A DNA stretch of 64,000 nt from assembly GCF_014640315.1 (NCBI RefSeq), contig NZ_BMGS01000010.1, positions 1 to 64,000 of the forward strand, written 5' to 3'. The position numbers and the translations under genes are program-made. The notes beneath the pieces are model-generated. The model was given only the letters and a program-made list of their open reading frames with translations, ran no database searches and had not been told where the DNA came from. Positions 24,631-32,790 of the stretch are shown here, in pieces. The DNA is from Hymenobacter glacieicola (lineage in GTDB: Bacteria > Bacteroidota > Bacteroidia > Cytophagales > Hymenobacteraceae). Position 1 is the first letter of the stretch; the number at the start of each line of letters is the position of its first letter.

Positions 24631-24797
24631 AAGTCAGGGAGAATGCGCTGCACGAGGCGGCAGCGGCAGGGCAATACTAGGTTTTCGGGGTCAATAGTAC
24701 GAACTGCTGCCTTCCGATGCGTACTTGCAGCACCGGTGGCGGCGGCCGAATAGGGCCGCCGGAAGCTTCTGTTCATCTCTACTACCTTAATTTGAGT

Positions 24798-25244
24798 ATG
24801 CGTATTGTGTTGCAACGCGTCCGTCAGGCTAGCGTTACCGTGGCTGGCCGCGTGACCGGCCAGATTGGTCCCGGGCTTCTGGTGCTGGCTGGTTTCGCCC
24901 CCACCGATACTACGGCGGCCCTAGAGTGGATGGCCCGCAAGCTGGTGAACCTGCGGATTTTCTCGGATGAGGAGGGCAAGATGAATCGTTCCGTACTGGC
25001 TAGTGCCGGCGAGGTTCTGGTGGTAAGTCAGTTCACGCTGCTGGCAGATGCGCGCAAGGGCAATCGGCCCAGCTATACCGGCGCGGCGCCGCCGCCCGTG
25101 GCTGTTCCCTTGTATGAGCAGTTTGTGGCCCTGGTAGCCGAGCAGCTCGGGCGGCCCGTAGCCACCGGCGAGTTTGGGGCCGATATGCAGGTAGAACTCC
25201 TAAACGACGGTCCCGTCACCATCGTGCTCGACTCGCCCGAGTAG
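24798..25244 (+). CDS. dtd: D-aminoacyl-tRNA deacylase
   Basis: Homodimeric proofreading enzyme that hydrolyses D-amino acids (and glycine mischarged on tRNA-Ala) from tRNA. The ATG at 24798 gives 148 residues with the family start MRIVLQRVRQASVTVAG. The two active-site signatures are intact: SQFTLLADARKGNRPSYTGA (SQxTL) and the C-terminal NDGPVTIVLDSP (NxGPVT). A longer reading from 24717 is Gly-rich and not conserved. Confidence 0.96.
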   Translation: MRIVLQRVRQASVTVAGRVTGQIGPGLLVLAGFAPTDTTAALEWMARKLVNLRIFSDEEGKMNRSVLASAGEVLVVSQFTLLADARKGNRPSYTGAAPPPVAVPLYEQFVALVAEQLGRPVATGEFGADMQVELLNDGPVTIVLDSPE

Positions 25245-25320
25245 TCAACGGCCTTCATTCTCTGCCAGCAGCAAACCCTGCCGCCTCATTCCAGAATCCA
25301 GCTTTATTTCCCTACTAAGC

Positions 25321-25647
25321 ATGACAATTGAGGAAGCCCAGCGCACCGTAGATCAGTGGATTAACACCACCGGGGTACGGTATTTTAATGAATTGACCAA
25401 CATGGCCATGCTGACGGAAGAGGTTGGTGAGGTAGCCCGCATCATTGCCCGGCAGTACGGGGAACAGTCTTTCAAAGAGTCGGATAAGGATAAGGTGCTG
25501 GCCGATGAGCTGGCCGATGTCCTGTTCATGGTTATCTGCCTGGCCAACCAGACGGGCGTTGATTTAACCGAGGCCTTACGCCGGAACCTGGAGAAGAAAA
25601 CGCAGCGCGACGCTACCCGGCATCAGCAAAACGAGAAGCTGCGGTAG
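25321..25647 (+). CDS. MazG-like nucleotide pyrophosphohydrolase
   Basis: Small all-alpha NTP pyrophosphohydrolase of 108 residues, which removes unwanted (d)NTPs. The metal-binding pattern is clear: MLTEEVGEVARIIAR (ExxE) and ADELADVLFMVICLAN (ExxD). The size matches the single-domain RS21-C6/YpjD-like group, not the two-domain E. coli MazG. It follows dtd by 76 bases in the same direction, and both are clean-up enzymes. A bidirectional terminator follows. Confidence 0.9.
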   Translation: MTIEEAQRTVDQWINTTGVRYFNELTNMAMLTEEVGEVARIIARQYGEQSFKESDKDKVLADELADVLFMVICLANQTGVDLTEALRRNLEKKTQRDATRHQQNEKLR

Positions 25648-25663
25648 AATTTCCGAGCGTAAA

Positions 25664-25711
25664 AAAGCCCGCCAGCCGATACGCAACTCCTGGTATCGGC
25701 TGGCGGGCTTT
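25664..25711. terminator. Perfect 18-bp bidirectional terminator
   Basis: The arms 25664-25681 and 25694-25711 are perfectly complementary, with A and T tracts at the ends. It separates convergent mazG-like and RNase D genes. Confidence 0.88.
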
Positions 25712-25726
25712 GCTGGCGGCGGTTCG

Positions 25727-26902
25727 TTAAGCTTTCAGGTCGAAGGGCAGGGCCACTTCCTGAAAATTGATGCCGTGCTGGGCCGCGGTGTTCCGTAGCA
25801 ATTCATGCTGCCAGGGCCGCAAGGTGGCATCGGCACCCTGCTCAATAATGTCAGCAATCAGGCGGTTGCTCAGCACCAGGTTGGCCATAATGGGGCTGTG
25901 GTCTTCCGCTAAGTGGGTTTTCAGCGCCATCAGCAGCGCCTCGCGGGCATCGGCCTGGGCCGCCTTAGCTCCGGTAAGCCGCCGCCGAAACGGGAAACGC
26001 CGCTGCTCGGCGGGCAAGGGAGGCTCTGGTTCCCGGTCTTCCTGCGCCAGATTAAGCAGGCGTTCCGCATAGGGGCTGCGCTTTAACTCGGGGTGCAAGC
26101 CGGGAGCATTGCGCAGATGGCCGGAACTGGTAACGGGCAGGCGCGTGAGCTCGGCCAGCCGGTCGTTGCTAGCCACCATGTAGGTAGGCCGGTCGATGGA
26201 GCGTGCTACCTCGTCGCGGAGCAGAAACAAATCCCGGAACAGCGGCAGCTCCTGGGGCTGAATGCGGTACTTACCGGCCAGGCGCAGGTAGGGCCGCTCA
26301 TCACGGGCGTAGCGTACTTCTTCCAGCGCCTGGTTTTCCTGCTCGGCCCACGCCGTGCGGCCCAGGGCAGCCAGCTTGTCGGCCAGGCGGTCGGCCAGCT
26401 CAAACAGGTAGAGGACGTCGTTGGCAGCGTAATGCTTTTGCGCCTCCGTGAGCGGGCGCTTCAGCCAGTTCGACTTCTGCTCGCCCTTGTCCACCTCCAG
26501 GCCCAATTCCTGCTGAATCAGTCGCCCCAAAGAAATATTATTGTCAGCTTCTGCTAAAAGCGTATATTGAACACTTGTATCCGTGATGGTGCGCACGTGT
26601 ACGCCGTACAGCTCATCCAACAGCAAAATATCCGATTTGCAGCTGTGGAAGACCTTCTCCACGGCAGGGTCTTGGAGCACGGCCCACAGCGGCTCTAGCT
26701 CCTGAGCAGGGTTGGTGAGAGGAAGGGGGGCAATCAAAAAAACAGTTTCACCGTCATAAATCTGAATCAGGGCCAGGTTGCGGCCGTAGCGGTGGCGCAT
26801 GTCGTCAAATTCCAGATCGACGGCCAAGCGGGCGCGCTGGTGGAGGACTTGAGCGGCTTGCGCTACGGCAAGTCCTTCCGTGATATACTGAATATCAGGC
26901 AT
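25727..26902 (-). CDS. rnd: Ribonuclease D
   Basis: 3'-5' exoribonuclease of 391 residues for tRNA 3' processing. The DEDDy catalytic sites are visible: Exo I AVDLEFDDMRHRYG (Asp and Glu near residues 29-31), Exo II KVFHSCKSDILLLDELYG, and Exo III HYAANDVLYLFEL (Tyr-x3-Asp). The C-terminal half (about 215-391) contains HRDC-like helical regions, including GHLRNAPGLHPELKRSPYAER. The start is the ATG at 26902. The gene stands alone, divergent from susC pair 2. Confidence 0.92.
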   Translation of the reverse strand: MPDIQYITEGLAVAQAAQVLHQRARLAVDLEFDDMRHRYGRNLALIQIYDGETVFLIAPLPLTNPAQELEPLWAVLQDPAVEKVFHSCKSDILLLDELYGVHVRTITDTSVQYTLLAEADNNISLGRLIQQELGLEVDKGEQKSNWLKRPLTEAQKHYAANDVLYLFELADRLADKLAALGRTAWAEQENQALEEVRYARDERPYLRLAGKYRIQPQELPLFRDLFLLRDEVARSIDRPTYMVASNDRLAELTRLPVTSSGHLRNAPGLHPELKRSPYAERLLNLAQEDREPEPPLPAEQRRFPFRRRLTGAKAAQADAREALLMALKTHLAEDHSPIMANLVLSNRLIADIIEQGADATLRPWQHELLRNTAAQHGINFQEVALPFDLKA

Positions 26903-27122
26903 TAATACGACGGGTTCGGGGAGTAGAAAGTTGGTGGGCTGATGATGGTTCCACCTAGCAGGTAGTAAAGGTAGTCAGCCCAAGCTATCAAAACCACTAG
27001 ATGCAACCCAGGGGAAGTAGTAGTTTTTCCAGTTTATATTTTATGTTGCTAATTGTAAACGCCTTACTTACAATCCGGTCCGAATTGGAGCATGAATACT
27101 ATGCAGGCCCGGCAAATGCGTG

Positions 27123-27129
27123 TACTTTG
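27123..27129 (+). promoter_or_regulatory. Promoter-like TACTTTG upstream of susC pair 2
   Basis: One base shorter than TAnnTTTG. The same TACTTTG precedes the genes at 32454 and 40880. It would place the transcript start just ahead of the leader terminator. Confidence 0.35.
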
Positions 27130-27146
27130 CGTGCTTACCCGCTTTT

Positions 27147-27172
27147 GCCGGCACAGCGGACCGGCTTTTTTT
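27147..27172 (+). terminator. Intrinsic terminator in the susC leader (possible attenuator)
   Basis: gccgg (27147-27151) pairs with ccggc (27161-27165) and is followed by seven T. It ends 33 bases before the susC ATG, so it could stop transcription unless overcome. Confidence 0.5.
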
Positions 27173-27205
27173 CACTCTAATCGGCCTCAAGGAGGGCCAG
27201 GTTGT

Positions 27206-30200
27206 ATGAAACAAAATTTCCTCATTCCACTGGCGTGCGGTGTGCTGTTGGCTACTTCGGCCGCAGCTCAGACACATACGGTAAGTGGACGCGTAACCGA
27301 TGCTACCGGCTCGGGCCTGCCCGGCGTAACGGTACTGGAACGCGGTACTACCAATGGTACCAGCACCGGCGCTGACGGCAGCTTTTCGCTGGCGGTGCAG
27401 CCCGGCGCTATTCTCGTGCTCAGCTCCATTGGCTTCGAGTCTCAGAACGTAGTAGTCGGCGACCGAACCACGGTGGCTATATCACTGAAAAGCAGCGCTA
27501 CGGAACTTGGCGAGGCAGTAGTCGTTGGCTATGGTACGCAGTCAAAAGCGGACCTTACCGGCTCGGTAACGCAGCTTAGCAGCAAGGATGTGGGCAACCA
27601 GCCTGTGCAAAGCTTTGAGCAGTCTATTCAGGGCCGCGCGGCGGGGGTCTTCATTGAGAATAGCAGCGGTAAGCTGGGTCAGGGCATTCGGGTGCGGGTA
27701 CGTGGTGTTTCCTCTATTAGTGGTGATACCCAACCGCTTTACGTAGTAGACGGTATTCCTATACTGGCTGATAACCTCTCGTCAACTTCAGGTGCTACTA
27801 ATCCCATTGCCGATATCAACCCCAATGATATTGAGAGTATTACCATACTAAAAGATGCCTCCGCCTCTGCAATCTATGGCTCACGGGCTAGCAATGGAGT
27901 TGTGCTTATTACAACAAAGCGCGGCAAATCAGGGGCAACTCGGTTTACTTTAGGATTTCAAACAGGAAGCAGCAGCCCGACCAATAAACGCGAGTTTCTC
28001 AATAACCAAGAATACGTTACCCTACTAACGGAGGCACTGGTCAACAGCGGACGTTCCGCTACGGCCAATGCTACTCGCCTGCGCACGTATGCTGCTGGCG
28101 CAGCTGATCCTTTAACGTACAATACTGATTGGCAGGACCAAGTATTTCAAGATGCTCCGTTTAGCCAGTATGATTTGAGCGCCAGTGGCGGAAATGAGAA
28201 AACTAGGTTCTTTGTCTCAGGGCAGTATAGCAATCAGAACGGCATTATTGTAGGTAACAAATACGAGCGTATTTCCACTCGTTTTAATGTTGACCACAAA
28301 GCCAACGATAGGCTTGCTATTGGTATAAATGCGGCGCTGTCTCGTTCACGAAATCAGCGACTGCCAAACGACAATGCCTTTAGCAACCCTATGCAAATTG
28401 TGGCGTTGGCTCCTATTACTCCACTAATAGACCCGCGCACAGAACTTCTAAGTGGTTCTTTGGACCCCGCTACAGGACAACCTAACACCACGTTTCCGTT
28501 CTACTACAACCCGCTGCTAAGCATTGAGAACGGCTCGTACAATACCATTGTCTACCGGACGCTGAGTAACGTTTACGCCCAGCTCGATATCGTAAAGGGG
28601 CTTTCCTACCGCTCGGAACTCGGAGTAGATGTTTTAAACCAGAGTGAGGACCAGTTCTTGGGACGTATTACGTCACGAAACACGGGGCCAACCAATGGTT
28701 TTGGCTTTAGTGCACGTTCTACGAATGCCCGTGTAGTAGTTAACAACTTTGCTACTTACCGCAACACATTCAATGAGCAACATTCGTTGGACCTGACGCT
28801 AGGTACTTCATTCGAGTCTGCCCAACTTACTAGTAACAATGTTACCGGAACCCAGTTTGCCTCTGATGCCTATAAAACGCTAGCCAATGCTAGCTTGATT
28901 ACTGCGGGTGGTTCAAACCGTACCAATAACACACTGGTTTCCTACTTCGGCCGGGCCAATTACGCTTTTGCGGGCAAGTATTTGCTGGGAGTGAGTGCCC
29001 GTTACGACGGATCCTCGCGTTTTGGGTCTAATAACCGCTATGGTTTCTTCCCGGCCGCTTCGCTGGGCTGGTTAGCAACTGAGGAGGCCTTCTTGAAAGA
29101 CAATGCAGTGCTGAGCATGCTCAAGCCTCGTATCAGCATTGGGCGTACGGGTAACCAAGGTTTCACAAACTTTGCCTCCCGCGCTTTATTTTCAGGTACC
29201 TCGGGTTACGTCGGCATTCCTGGTCAGCGACCTATCTCATTGGCCAGCCCTGACCTTACTTGGGAATCTACCACGCAAGCCGACGCGGGTATTGAGTTTG
29301 GGCTGTTCAAAGACCGAATTTCTGGGGAAGTAGACGTGTATGAGAAGCGCACCACAGATTTAGCGTTGTTTGGACCCGTGCCAGGCACCACGGGCTTTAC
29401 TTCTCTTTTCCGTAACATAGGCAGCTTACGCAACCGCGGGGCCGAATTTTCGCTCACGACCCGCAACTTCGTGGGTGACTTCACCTGGACGACCTCGTTC
29501 AACGCCTCGCGTAACATCAACCGGATTACTGACCTTGACGGACCACCCATTCTGGGTAGCTTCCTAAACCGTGCTCAAGAAGGCGAACCGCTGGGTGTAT
29601 TTGTTGGACCTGAGTATGCCGGTGTGAACCCCGACAATGGGGATGCGCTTTACTATTTGAATTCAACCAACGCCGACGGAACTGTTAACCGCGGTACCAC
29701 AAACAATATCAACGAGGCTACCTCAGTAGTAGTAGGTGATCCTAACCCGAAGTGGACAGGAGGTATTACCAATACTTTCTCGTTCAAAGGGTTCGACCTA
29801 ACGGCTACCCTAGTGGGGGTATTTGGGAACAGCATCTTTGATGGAGCAGGCCAGTATTATTCGGTTGGCTTTAATAATGGTCCGGATAACCAGACGCGCG
29901 ACCAGTTGCAGCGCTGGCAGAAACCTGGTGATATTACGAATGTACCGCGCGCTGAATATTTGGGTGGCAATGGTATCGGTCTGTCCTCCCGTTTTGTGCG
30001 GGATGGCTCCTATGGTCGTTTGCGGACAATAGCGCTTGGCTATAACCTGCCGGCTGCTTGGGCTCAAAAAGTGTTTTTGCAGTCAGCGCGAGTGTTTGTG
30101 CAGGGACTGAATCTCGTGACGTTCACGAAGTACAAAGGCTGGGACCCCGAGGTAAGTACCGACTACTTAACTGGATCAGCTAGCCAAAGCCAAAACAATA

Positions 30201-30274
30201 TCAACCAAGGTATTGACTTCTACACTGCCCCGCAGCCGAAGACCTATACGATTGGTGTAAACATTGGATTTTAA
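27206..30274 (+). CDS. SusC/RagA-family TonB-linked outer membrane transporter (pair 2)
   Basis: TonB-dependent transporter of 1022 residues. The ATG at 27206 begins a clean signal peptide (MKQNFLIPLACGVLLATSAA) and has an AAGGAGGG Shine-Dalgarno 8 bases upstream, unusually good for this phylum. The mature part has a carboxypeptidase-regulatory-like domain (SGRVTDATGSGLPGVTVLER), a plug domain with ILKDASASAIYGSRASNGVV (the SusC signature) and the barrel ending in IGF. The susD partner begins 52 bases downstream. It is AT-richer than its neighbours, like pair 1, and only distantly similar to it. The substrate is unknown. Confidence 0.95.
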   Translation: MKQNFLIPLACGVLLATSAAAQTHTVSGRVTDATGSGLPGVTVLERGTTNGTSTGADGSFSLAVQPGAILVLSSIGFESQNVVVGDRTTVAISLKSSATELGEAVVVGYGTQSKADLTGSVTQLSSKDVGNQPVQSFEQSIQGRAAGVFIENSSGKLGQGIRVRVRGVSSISGDTQPLYVVDGIPILADNLSSTSGATNPIADINPNDIESITILKDASASAIYGSRASNGVVLITTKRGKSGATRFTLGFQTGSSSPTNKREFLNNQEYVTLLTEALVNSGRSATANATRLRTYAAGAADPLTYNTDWQDQVFQDAPFSQYDLSASGGNEKTRFFVSGQYSNQNGIIVGNKYERISTRFNVDHKANDRLAIGINAALSRSRNQRLPNDNAFSNPMQIVALAPITPLIDPRTELLSGSLDPATGQPNTTFPFYYNPLLSIENGSYNTIVYRTLSNVYAQLDIVKGLSYRSELGVDVLNQSEDQFLGRITSRNTGPTNGFGFSARSTNARVVVNNFATYRNTFNEQHSLDLTLGTSFESAQLTSNNVTGTQFASDAYKTLANASLITAGGSNRTNNTLVSYFGRANYAFAGKYLLGVSARYDGSSRFGSNNRYGFFPAASLGWLATEEAFLKDNAVLSMLKPRISIGRTGNQGFTNFASRALFSGTSGYVGIPGQRPISLASPDLTWESTTQADAGIEFGLFKDRISGEVDVYEKRTTDLALFGPVPGTTGFTSLFRNIGSLRNRGAEFSLTTRNFVGDFTWTTSFNASRNINRITDLDGPPILGSFLNRAQEGEPLGVFVGPEYAGVNPDNGDALYYLNSTNADGTVNRGTTNNINEATSVVVGDPNPKWTGGITNTFSFKGFDLTATLVGVFGNSIFDGAGQYYSVGFNNGPDNQTRDQLQRWQKPGDITNVPRAEYLGGNGIGLSSRFVRDGSYGRLRTIALGYNLPAAWAQKVFLQSARVFVQGLNLVTFTKYKGWDPEVSTDYLTGSASQSQNNINQGIDFYTAPQPKTYTIGVNIGF

Positions 30275-30326
30275 AGCGTAAACCGACTTTCATAAGCGCT
30301 TTTCACATTCCTAGCGAGCATTCATC

Positions 30327-31718
30327 ATGAAAAAAATACTGTACGGGCTGTTGACTGCCTGTCTGCTTACAGGATCATTCTCATCGTGCAACAGCAAGCT
30401 CGATGTTGAACCTACAGACAGCATTGATGCCGCAAACGCTTTAAGAACTTCCGCTGACGTAGAAGCTGCCCTCGTTGGCTGCTATACGGGTCTTCAAGAT
30501 GAGGACGCGTACGGAGGCAACATTCAGTTGTTGTCGGATTTGCTGGCGGATAACGGCGAAATTTCCTTTGTAGGCACGTTCATTCCGCCAAACCAAGCTG
30601 CGCGTAAGCAGATACTTAAGGATAACGGCTTTGTTACGTCCATTTGGACCAATGCCTACGACGTTATTAACCGTACTAATAATGTACTGGCCAACTTAGA
30701 CAAGCTGGATACGCCAGCGAAGCAGGCCCGAGTAGAAGGAGAAGCCAAATTCATTCGGTCTCTACTGTACTTTGATCTGGTTCGATTATACGCTCGTGAC
30801 TGGAACGACGGAAATCCTCAAACTAACCCAGGTGTGCCACTGGTGCTCACCCCAACCCGGACTATCTCGGCAGAGAGCCAGGTGCGCCGTAATACCGTTG
30901 CGGAAGTGTACGCTCAGATTTTGACGGACCTCACCACGGCAGAGGCCCGGCTAATTACGGCCAACCCCGCAAATAATAACGGCTTCTTCGCTAATCGGTA
31001 CGCCGTGGCTGCTCTGCTTTCTCGTGTGTATTTGCAGCAAAGCAAGTTTGCCGAATCAGCCGCTGCCGCTAATCGGGTTATCAGCTCCGGCCGCTATTCA
31101 CTGACTCCCAGCTACGCTGATGAATTTACTTCATCAAATGACTTGTTGGGCAATACCTCAGAGGACATCTTCGCAATTCAAATTAGCTCTCAAAGCGGGG
31201 CCAATGAGCTTAATACCTACTATTCCGTTAATCGACGCGCTGATGTAAACATCAATGATCAGCTAATCGACCAGTTTGAGCCTGGCGATGAACGTCTTGA
31301 TCTAATTTCTATTGATCCAACCGGCGGCCCTGCCTATTCAAGCAAGTATGATGTGCTGTACGGTAATATCAAATTGTTCAGATTAGCAGAAATGTATCTG
31401 AACCGGGCTGAGGGTAACTTCCGGGCTGGCACCTCAGTTGGGGCTACGCCATTAGCTGATATCAACCGCATTCGTCAACGGGCTGGCTTAGCTCCGCTGG
31501 TAACGCTAACGTTAAACGCTATTCTGAAAGAACGCCGTTTAGAGTTGGCCCTGGAAGGTTTTCGGCTGGGAGATTTAAAGCGTAATAGAGAGTCAACAGT
31601 TGATTTGGGTAATCCGCCTGTTACGCTGCCGTACAACTCGCCTCGCCTAATTTTCCCTATTCCACTCCGGGAAATCAACGCTAATCCTAACTTAGTCCAG
31701 AACGAAGGGTACCAATAG
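30327..31718 (+). CDS. SusD/RagB outer membrane lipoprotein (pair 2)
   Basis: Surface glycan- or peptide-binding lipoprotein of 463 residues. A lipoprotein signal ends at SFSSC (Cys near residue 21). The body shows standard SusD segments: GEAKFIRSLLYFDLVRLYAR in the TPR-like N-terminal half and the C-terminal RRLELALEGFRLGDLKRNR, a hallmark of the PF07980 family. It differs from the pair 1 SusD, which is of the SusD-like 2 type, so the two systems probably take different substrates. It closes the two-gene operon. Confidence 0.94.
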   Translation: MKKILYGLLTACLLTGSFSSCNSKLDVEPTDSIDAANALRTSADVEAALVGCYTGLQDEDAYGGNIQLLSDLLADNGEISFVGTFIPPNQAARKQILKDNGFVTSIWTNAYDVINRTNNVLANLDKLDTPAKQARVEGEAKFIRSLLYFDLVRLYARDWNDGNPQTNPGVPLVLTPTRTISAESQVRRNTVAEVYAQILTDLTTAEARLITANPANNNGFFANRYAVAALLSRVYLQQSKFAESAAAANRVISSGRYSLTPSYADEFTSSNDLLGNTSEDIFAIQISSQSGANELNTYYSVNRRADVNINDQLIDQFEPGDERLDLISIDPTGGPAYSSKYDVLYGNIKLFRLAEMYLNRAEGNFRAGTSVGATPLADINRIRQRAGLAPLVTLTLNAILKERRLELALEGFRLGDLKRNRESTVDLGNPPVTLPYNSPRLIFPIPLREINANPNLVQNEGYQ

Positions 31719-31731
31719 CCTAACGAAGAGC

Positions 31732-31795
31732 ACCATTAACACAGCAAAAAGGCCGTTCCGGAAATTCGGAACGGCCTTTTTGCTGTGTTAATGGT
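31732..31795. terminator. Perfect 29-bp bidirectional terminator
   Basis: The arms 31732-31760 and 31767-31795 are perfectly complementary around the loop gaaatt, with A5/T5 tracts inside. It separates convergent susD and the hypothetical gene at 31806. Confidence 0.9.
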
Positions 31796-31805
31796 AGTAC
31801 CTAGT

Positions 31806-32282
31806 TTACTCTTCATCCTCCTCGTCCAAGTGGCTAAAATCCAGGTTGGGAGCCAGCTTCAGGGCTTCGCGAATCACGTCGTCCATGAGGGGCTGGGAGT
31901 CGGCGTCGAGGGCGCGCTCGAAAAGGTTTAGCAGCTGCTCGCCTTCCTCGTTCACGTAGAGGTTGGTGTAAAGCCGCTCGAAAACATTGGCCTCTTTGGT
32001 GATGGTTGCATCAATGGCGGCGACGGAGGGCGCCCGCAACGCCCGGTGCAGCACGTCTAGCACACGGCGGCTTTCCTCCAGGTCGCCGAGGTCGGAGAGC
32101 AGCTTCATTAGGGCCAGCGCTACCCCCAGCCGTACCCGCTCAAAGCGGTAAGCCAGGTCAGCCGGAGCTGCTTGCTCGAAGGTACGGTAGGCGGCTAGCG
32201 TGGTAGGGTGGAGGTAGCGGGCGGCATCGGCTTCGGAAGGGAAGGCCAGCTGCAACAGCCGCTGATAAGGAGGAACAAGCAT
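31806..32282 (-). CDS. Hypothetical helical protein
   Basis: Soluble 158-residue protein of unknown function, mostly amphipathic helices, with a strongly acidic end (DFSHLDEEDEE). There is no signal peptide when started at the ATG at 32282 (MLVPPYQRLLQLAFPSEADA). The longer reading from 32354 would add a Pro-rich, partly hydrophobic stretch. A TACCTTTG promoter box lies about 77 bases upstream. It resembles no family I can name. Confidence 0.7.
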   Translation of the reverse strand: MLVPPYQRLLQLAFPSEADAARYLHPTTLAAYRTFEQAAPADLAYRFERVRLGVALALMKLLSDLGDLEESRRVLDVLHRALRAPSVAAIDATITKEANVFERLYTNLYVNEEGEQLLNLFERALDADSQPLMDDVIREALKLAPNLDFSHLDEEDEE

Positions 32283-32358
32283 AAGTAGGAAGCAGAGAAA
32301 CAGCCAGCCGCGCGCGGGTGGGCAAAAGATTGGTGGGGCTGGATGTAACCCCACGCTA

Positions 32359-32366
32359 CAAAGGTA
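32359..32366 (-). promoter_or_regulatory. -7 box TACCTTTG of the hypothetical gene at 31806
   Basis: Perfect TAnnTTTG on the minus strand. It lies 8 bases from a plus-strand TACTTTG at 32375-32381, so the two divergent promoters would overlap. Confidence 0.55.
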
Positions 32367-32374
32367 CGATTGTG

Positions 32375-32381
32375 TACTTTG
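32375..32381 (+). promoter_or_regulatory. Promoter-like TACTTTG of the small membrane protein
   Basis: A short variant of the -7 box, 72 bases before the ATG at 32454. Confidence 0.35.
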
Positions 32382-32453
32382 AGGTGGGCAACGTTTCTTG
32401 TCTGCCGTTGCAGTTGTACCTTCCTCTTATCACCTACCAGCTCTCCCACTCTG

Positions 32454-32714
32454 ATGACGCACAAAGAAAAATGGTTAGCATTTGCCCCCGCCGGGTTGAT
32501 AGTAGTTGGCTTCGGTACCTGCCTTGTGCAGTGGGCCACGGAAAAGAAGCGCCGGGGAGAGCCTACGGGTGAGTGGGTGGCAGCCGGTACGGCGGCCCTA
32601 ACGGTGTTTAATGCCGGGCTTTGCCTCTTTGGGCGGGGCGTAGCCGAAAGTGTTTTGTACCAGCTAAAGGAGAAACCGCGCGAAATGGACTACGGCAACG
32701 TAGGCCGCCTCTAG
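32454..32714 (+). CDS. Small two-helix membrane protein
   Basis: An 86-residue protein with two predicted membrane helices (about 6-24, LAFAPAGLIVVGFGTCLV, and about 42-62) joined by a charged loop (WATEKKRRGEPTGEW). The ATG at 32454 follows an upstream stretch that is also open but Cys/Ser/Thr-rich and unlikely to be translated. The C-terminus is cytoplasmic-looking (QLKEKPREMDYGNVG). No family is recognised. Confidence 0.65.
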   Translation: MTHKEKWLAFAPAGLIVVGFGTCLVQWATEKKRRGEPTGEWVAAGTAALTVFNAGLCLFGRGVAESVLYQLKEKPREMDYGNVGRL

Positions 32715-32725
32715 CAGTGTTGATA

Positions 32726-32788
32726 CAGCAAATTAGCGCACTGGTGAGTTTCCTACTCAGCTAAACTCACCAGTGCGCTAATTTGCTG
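32726..32788. terminator. Perfect 26-bp palindrome between convergent genes
   Basis: The arms 32726-32751 and 32763-32788 are perfectly complementary around an 11-base loop. It lies immediately before the stop of the CocE-like gene on the other strand. There is little T tract, so termination would depend on stem strength. Confidence 0.75.
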
Positions 32789-32790
32789 CA

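Larger units (their letters stand above)
26903..27205. other. Divergent intergenic region, rnd / susC pair 2
   Basis: This 303-bp gap contains an AT-rich stretch at about 27010-27075, a TACTTTG box at 27123 and an intrinsic terminator at 27147-27172. The susC frame stays open back to 27092, but those 38 residues have no signal-peptide character. Confidence 0.6.

Noticed and set aside
27092..27205. 38-residue N-terminal extension of susC pair 2
   Set aside because: It contains a terminator hairpin and no signal peptide, while the ATG at 27206 has a good Shine-Dalgarno and signal sequence.
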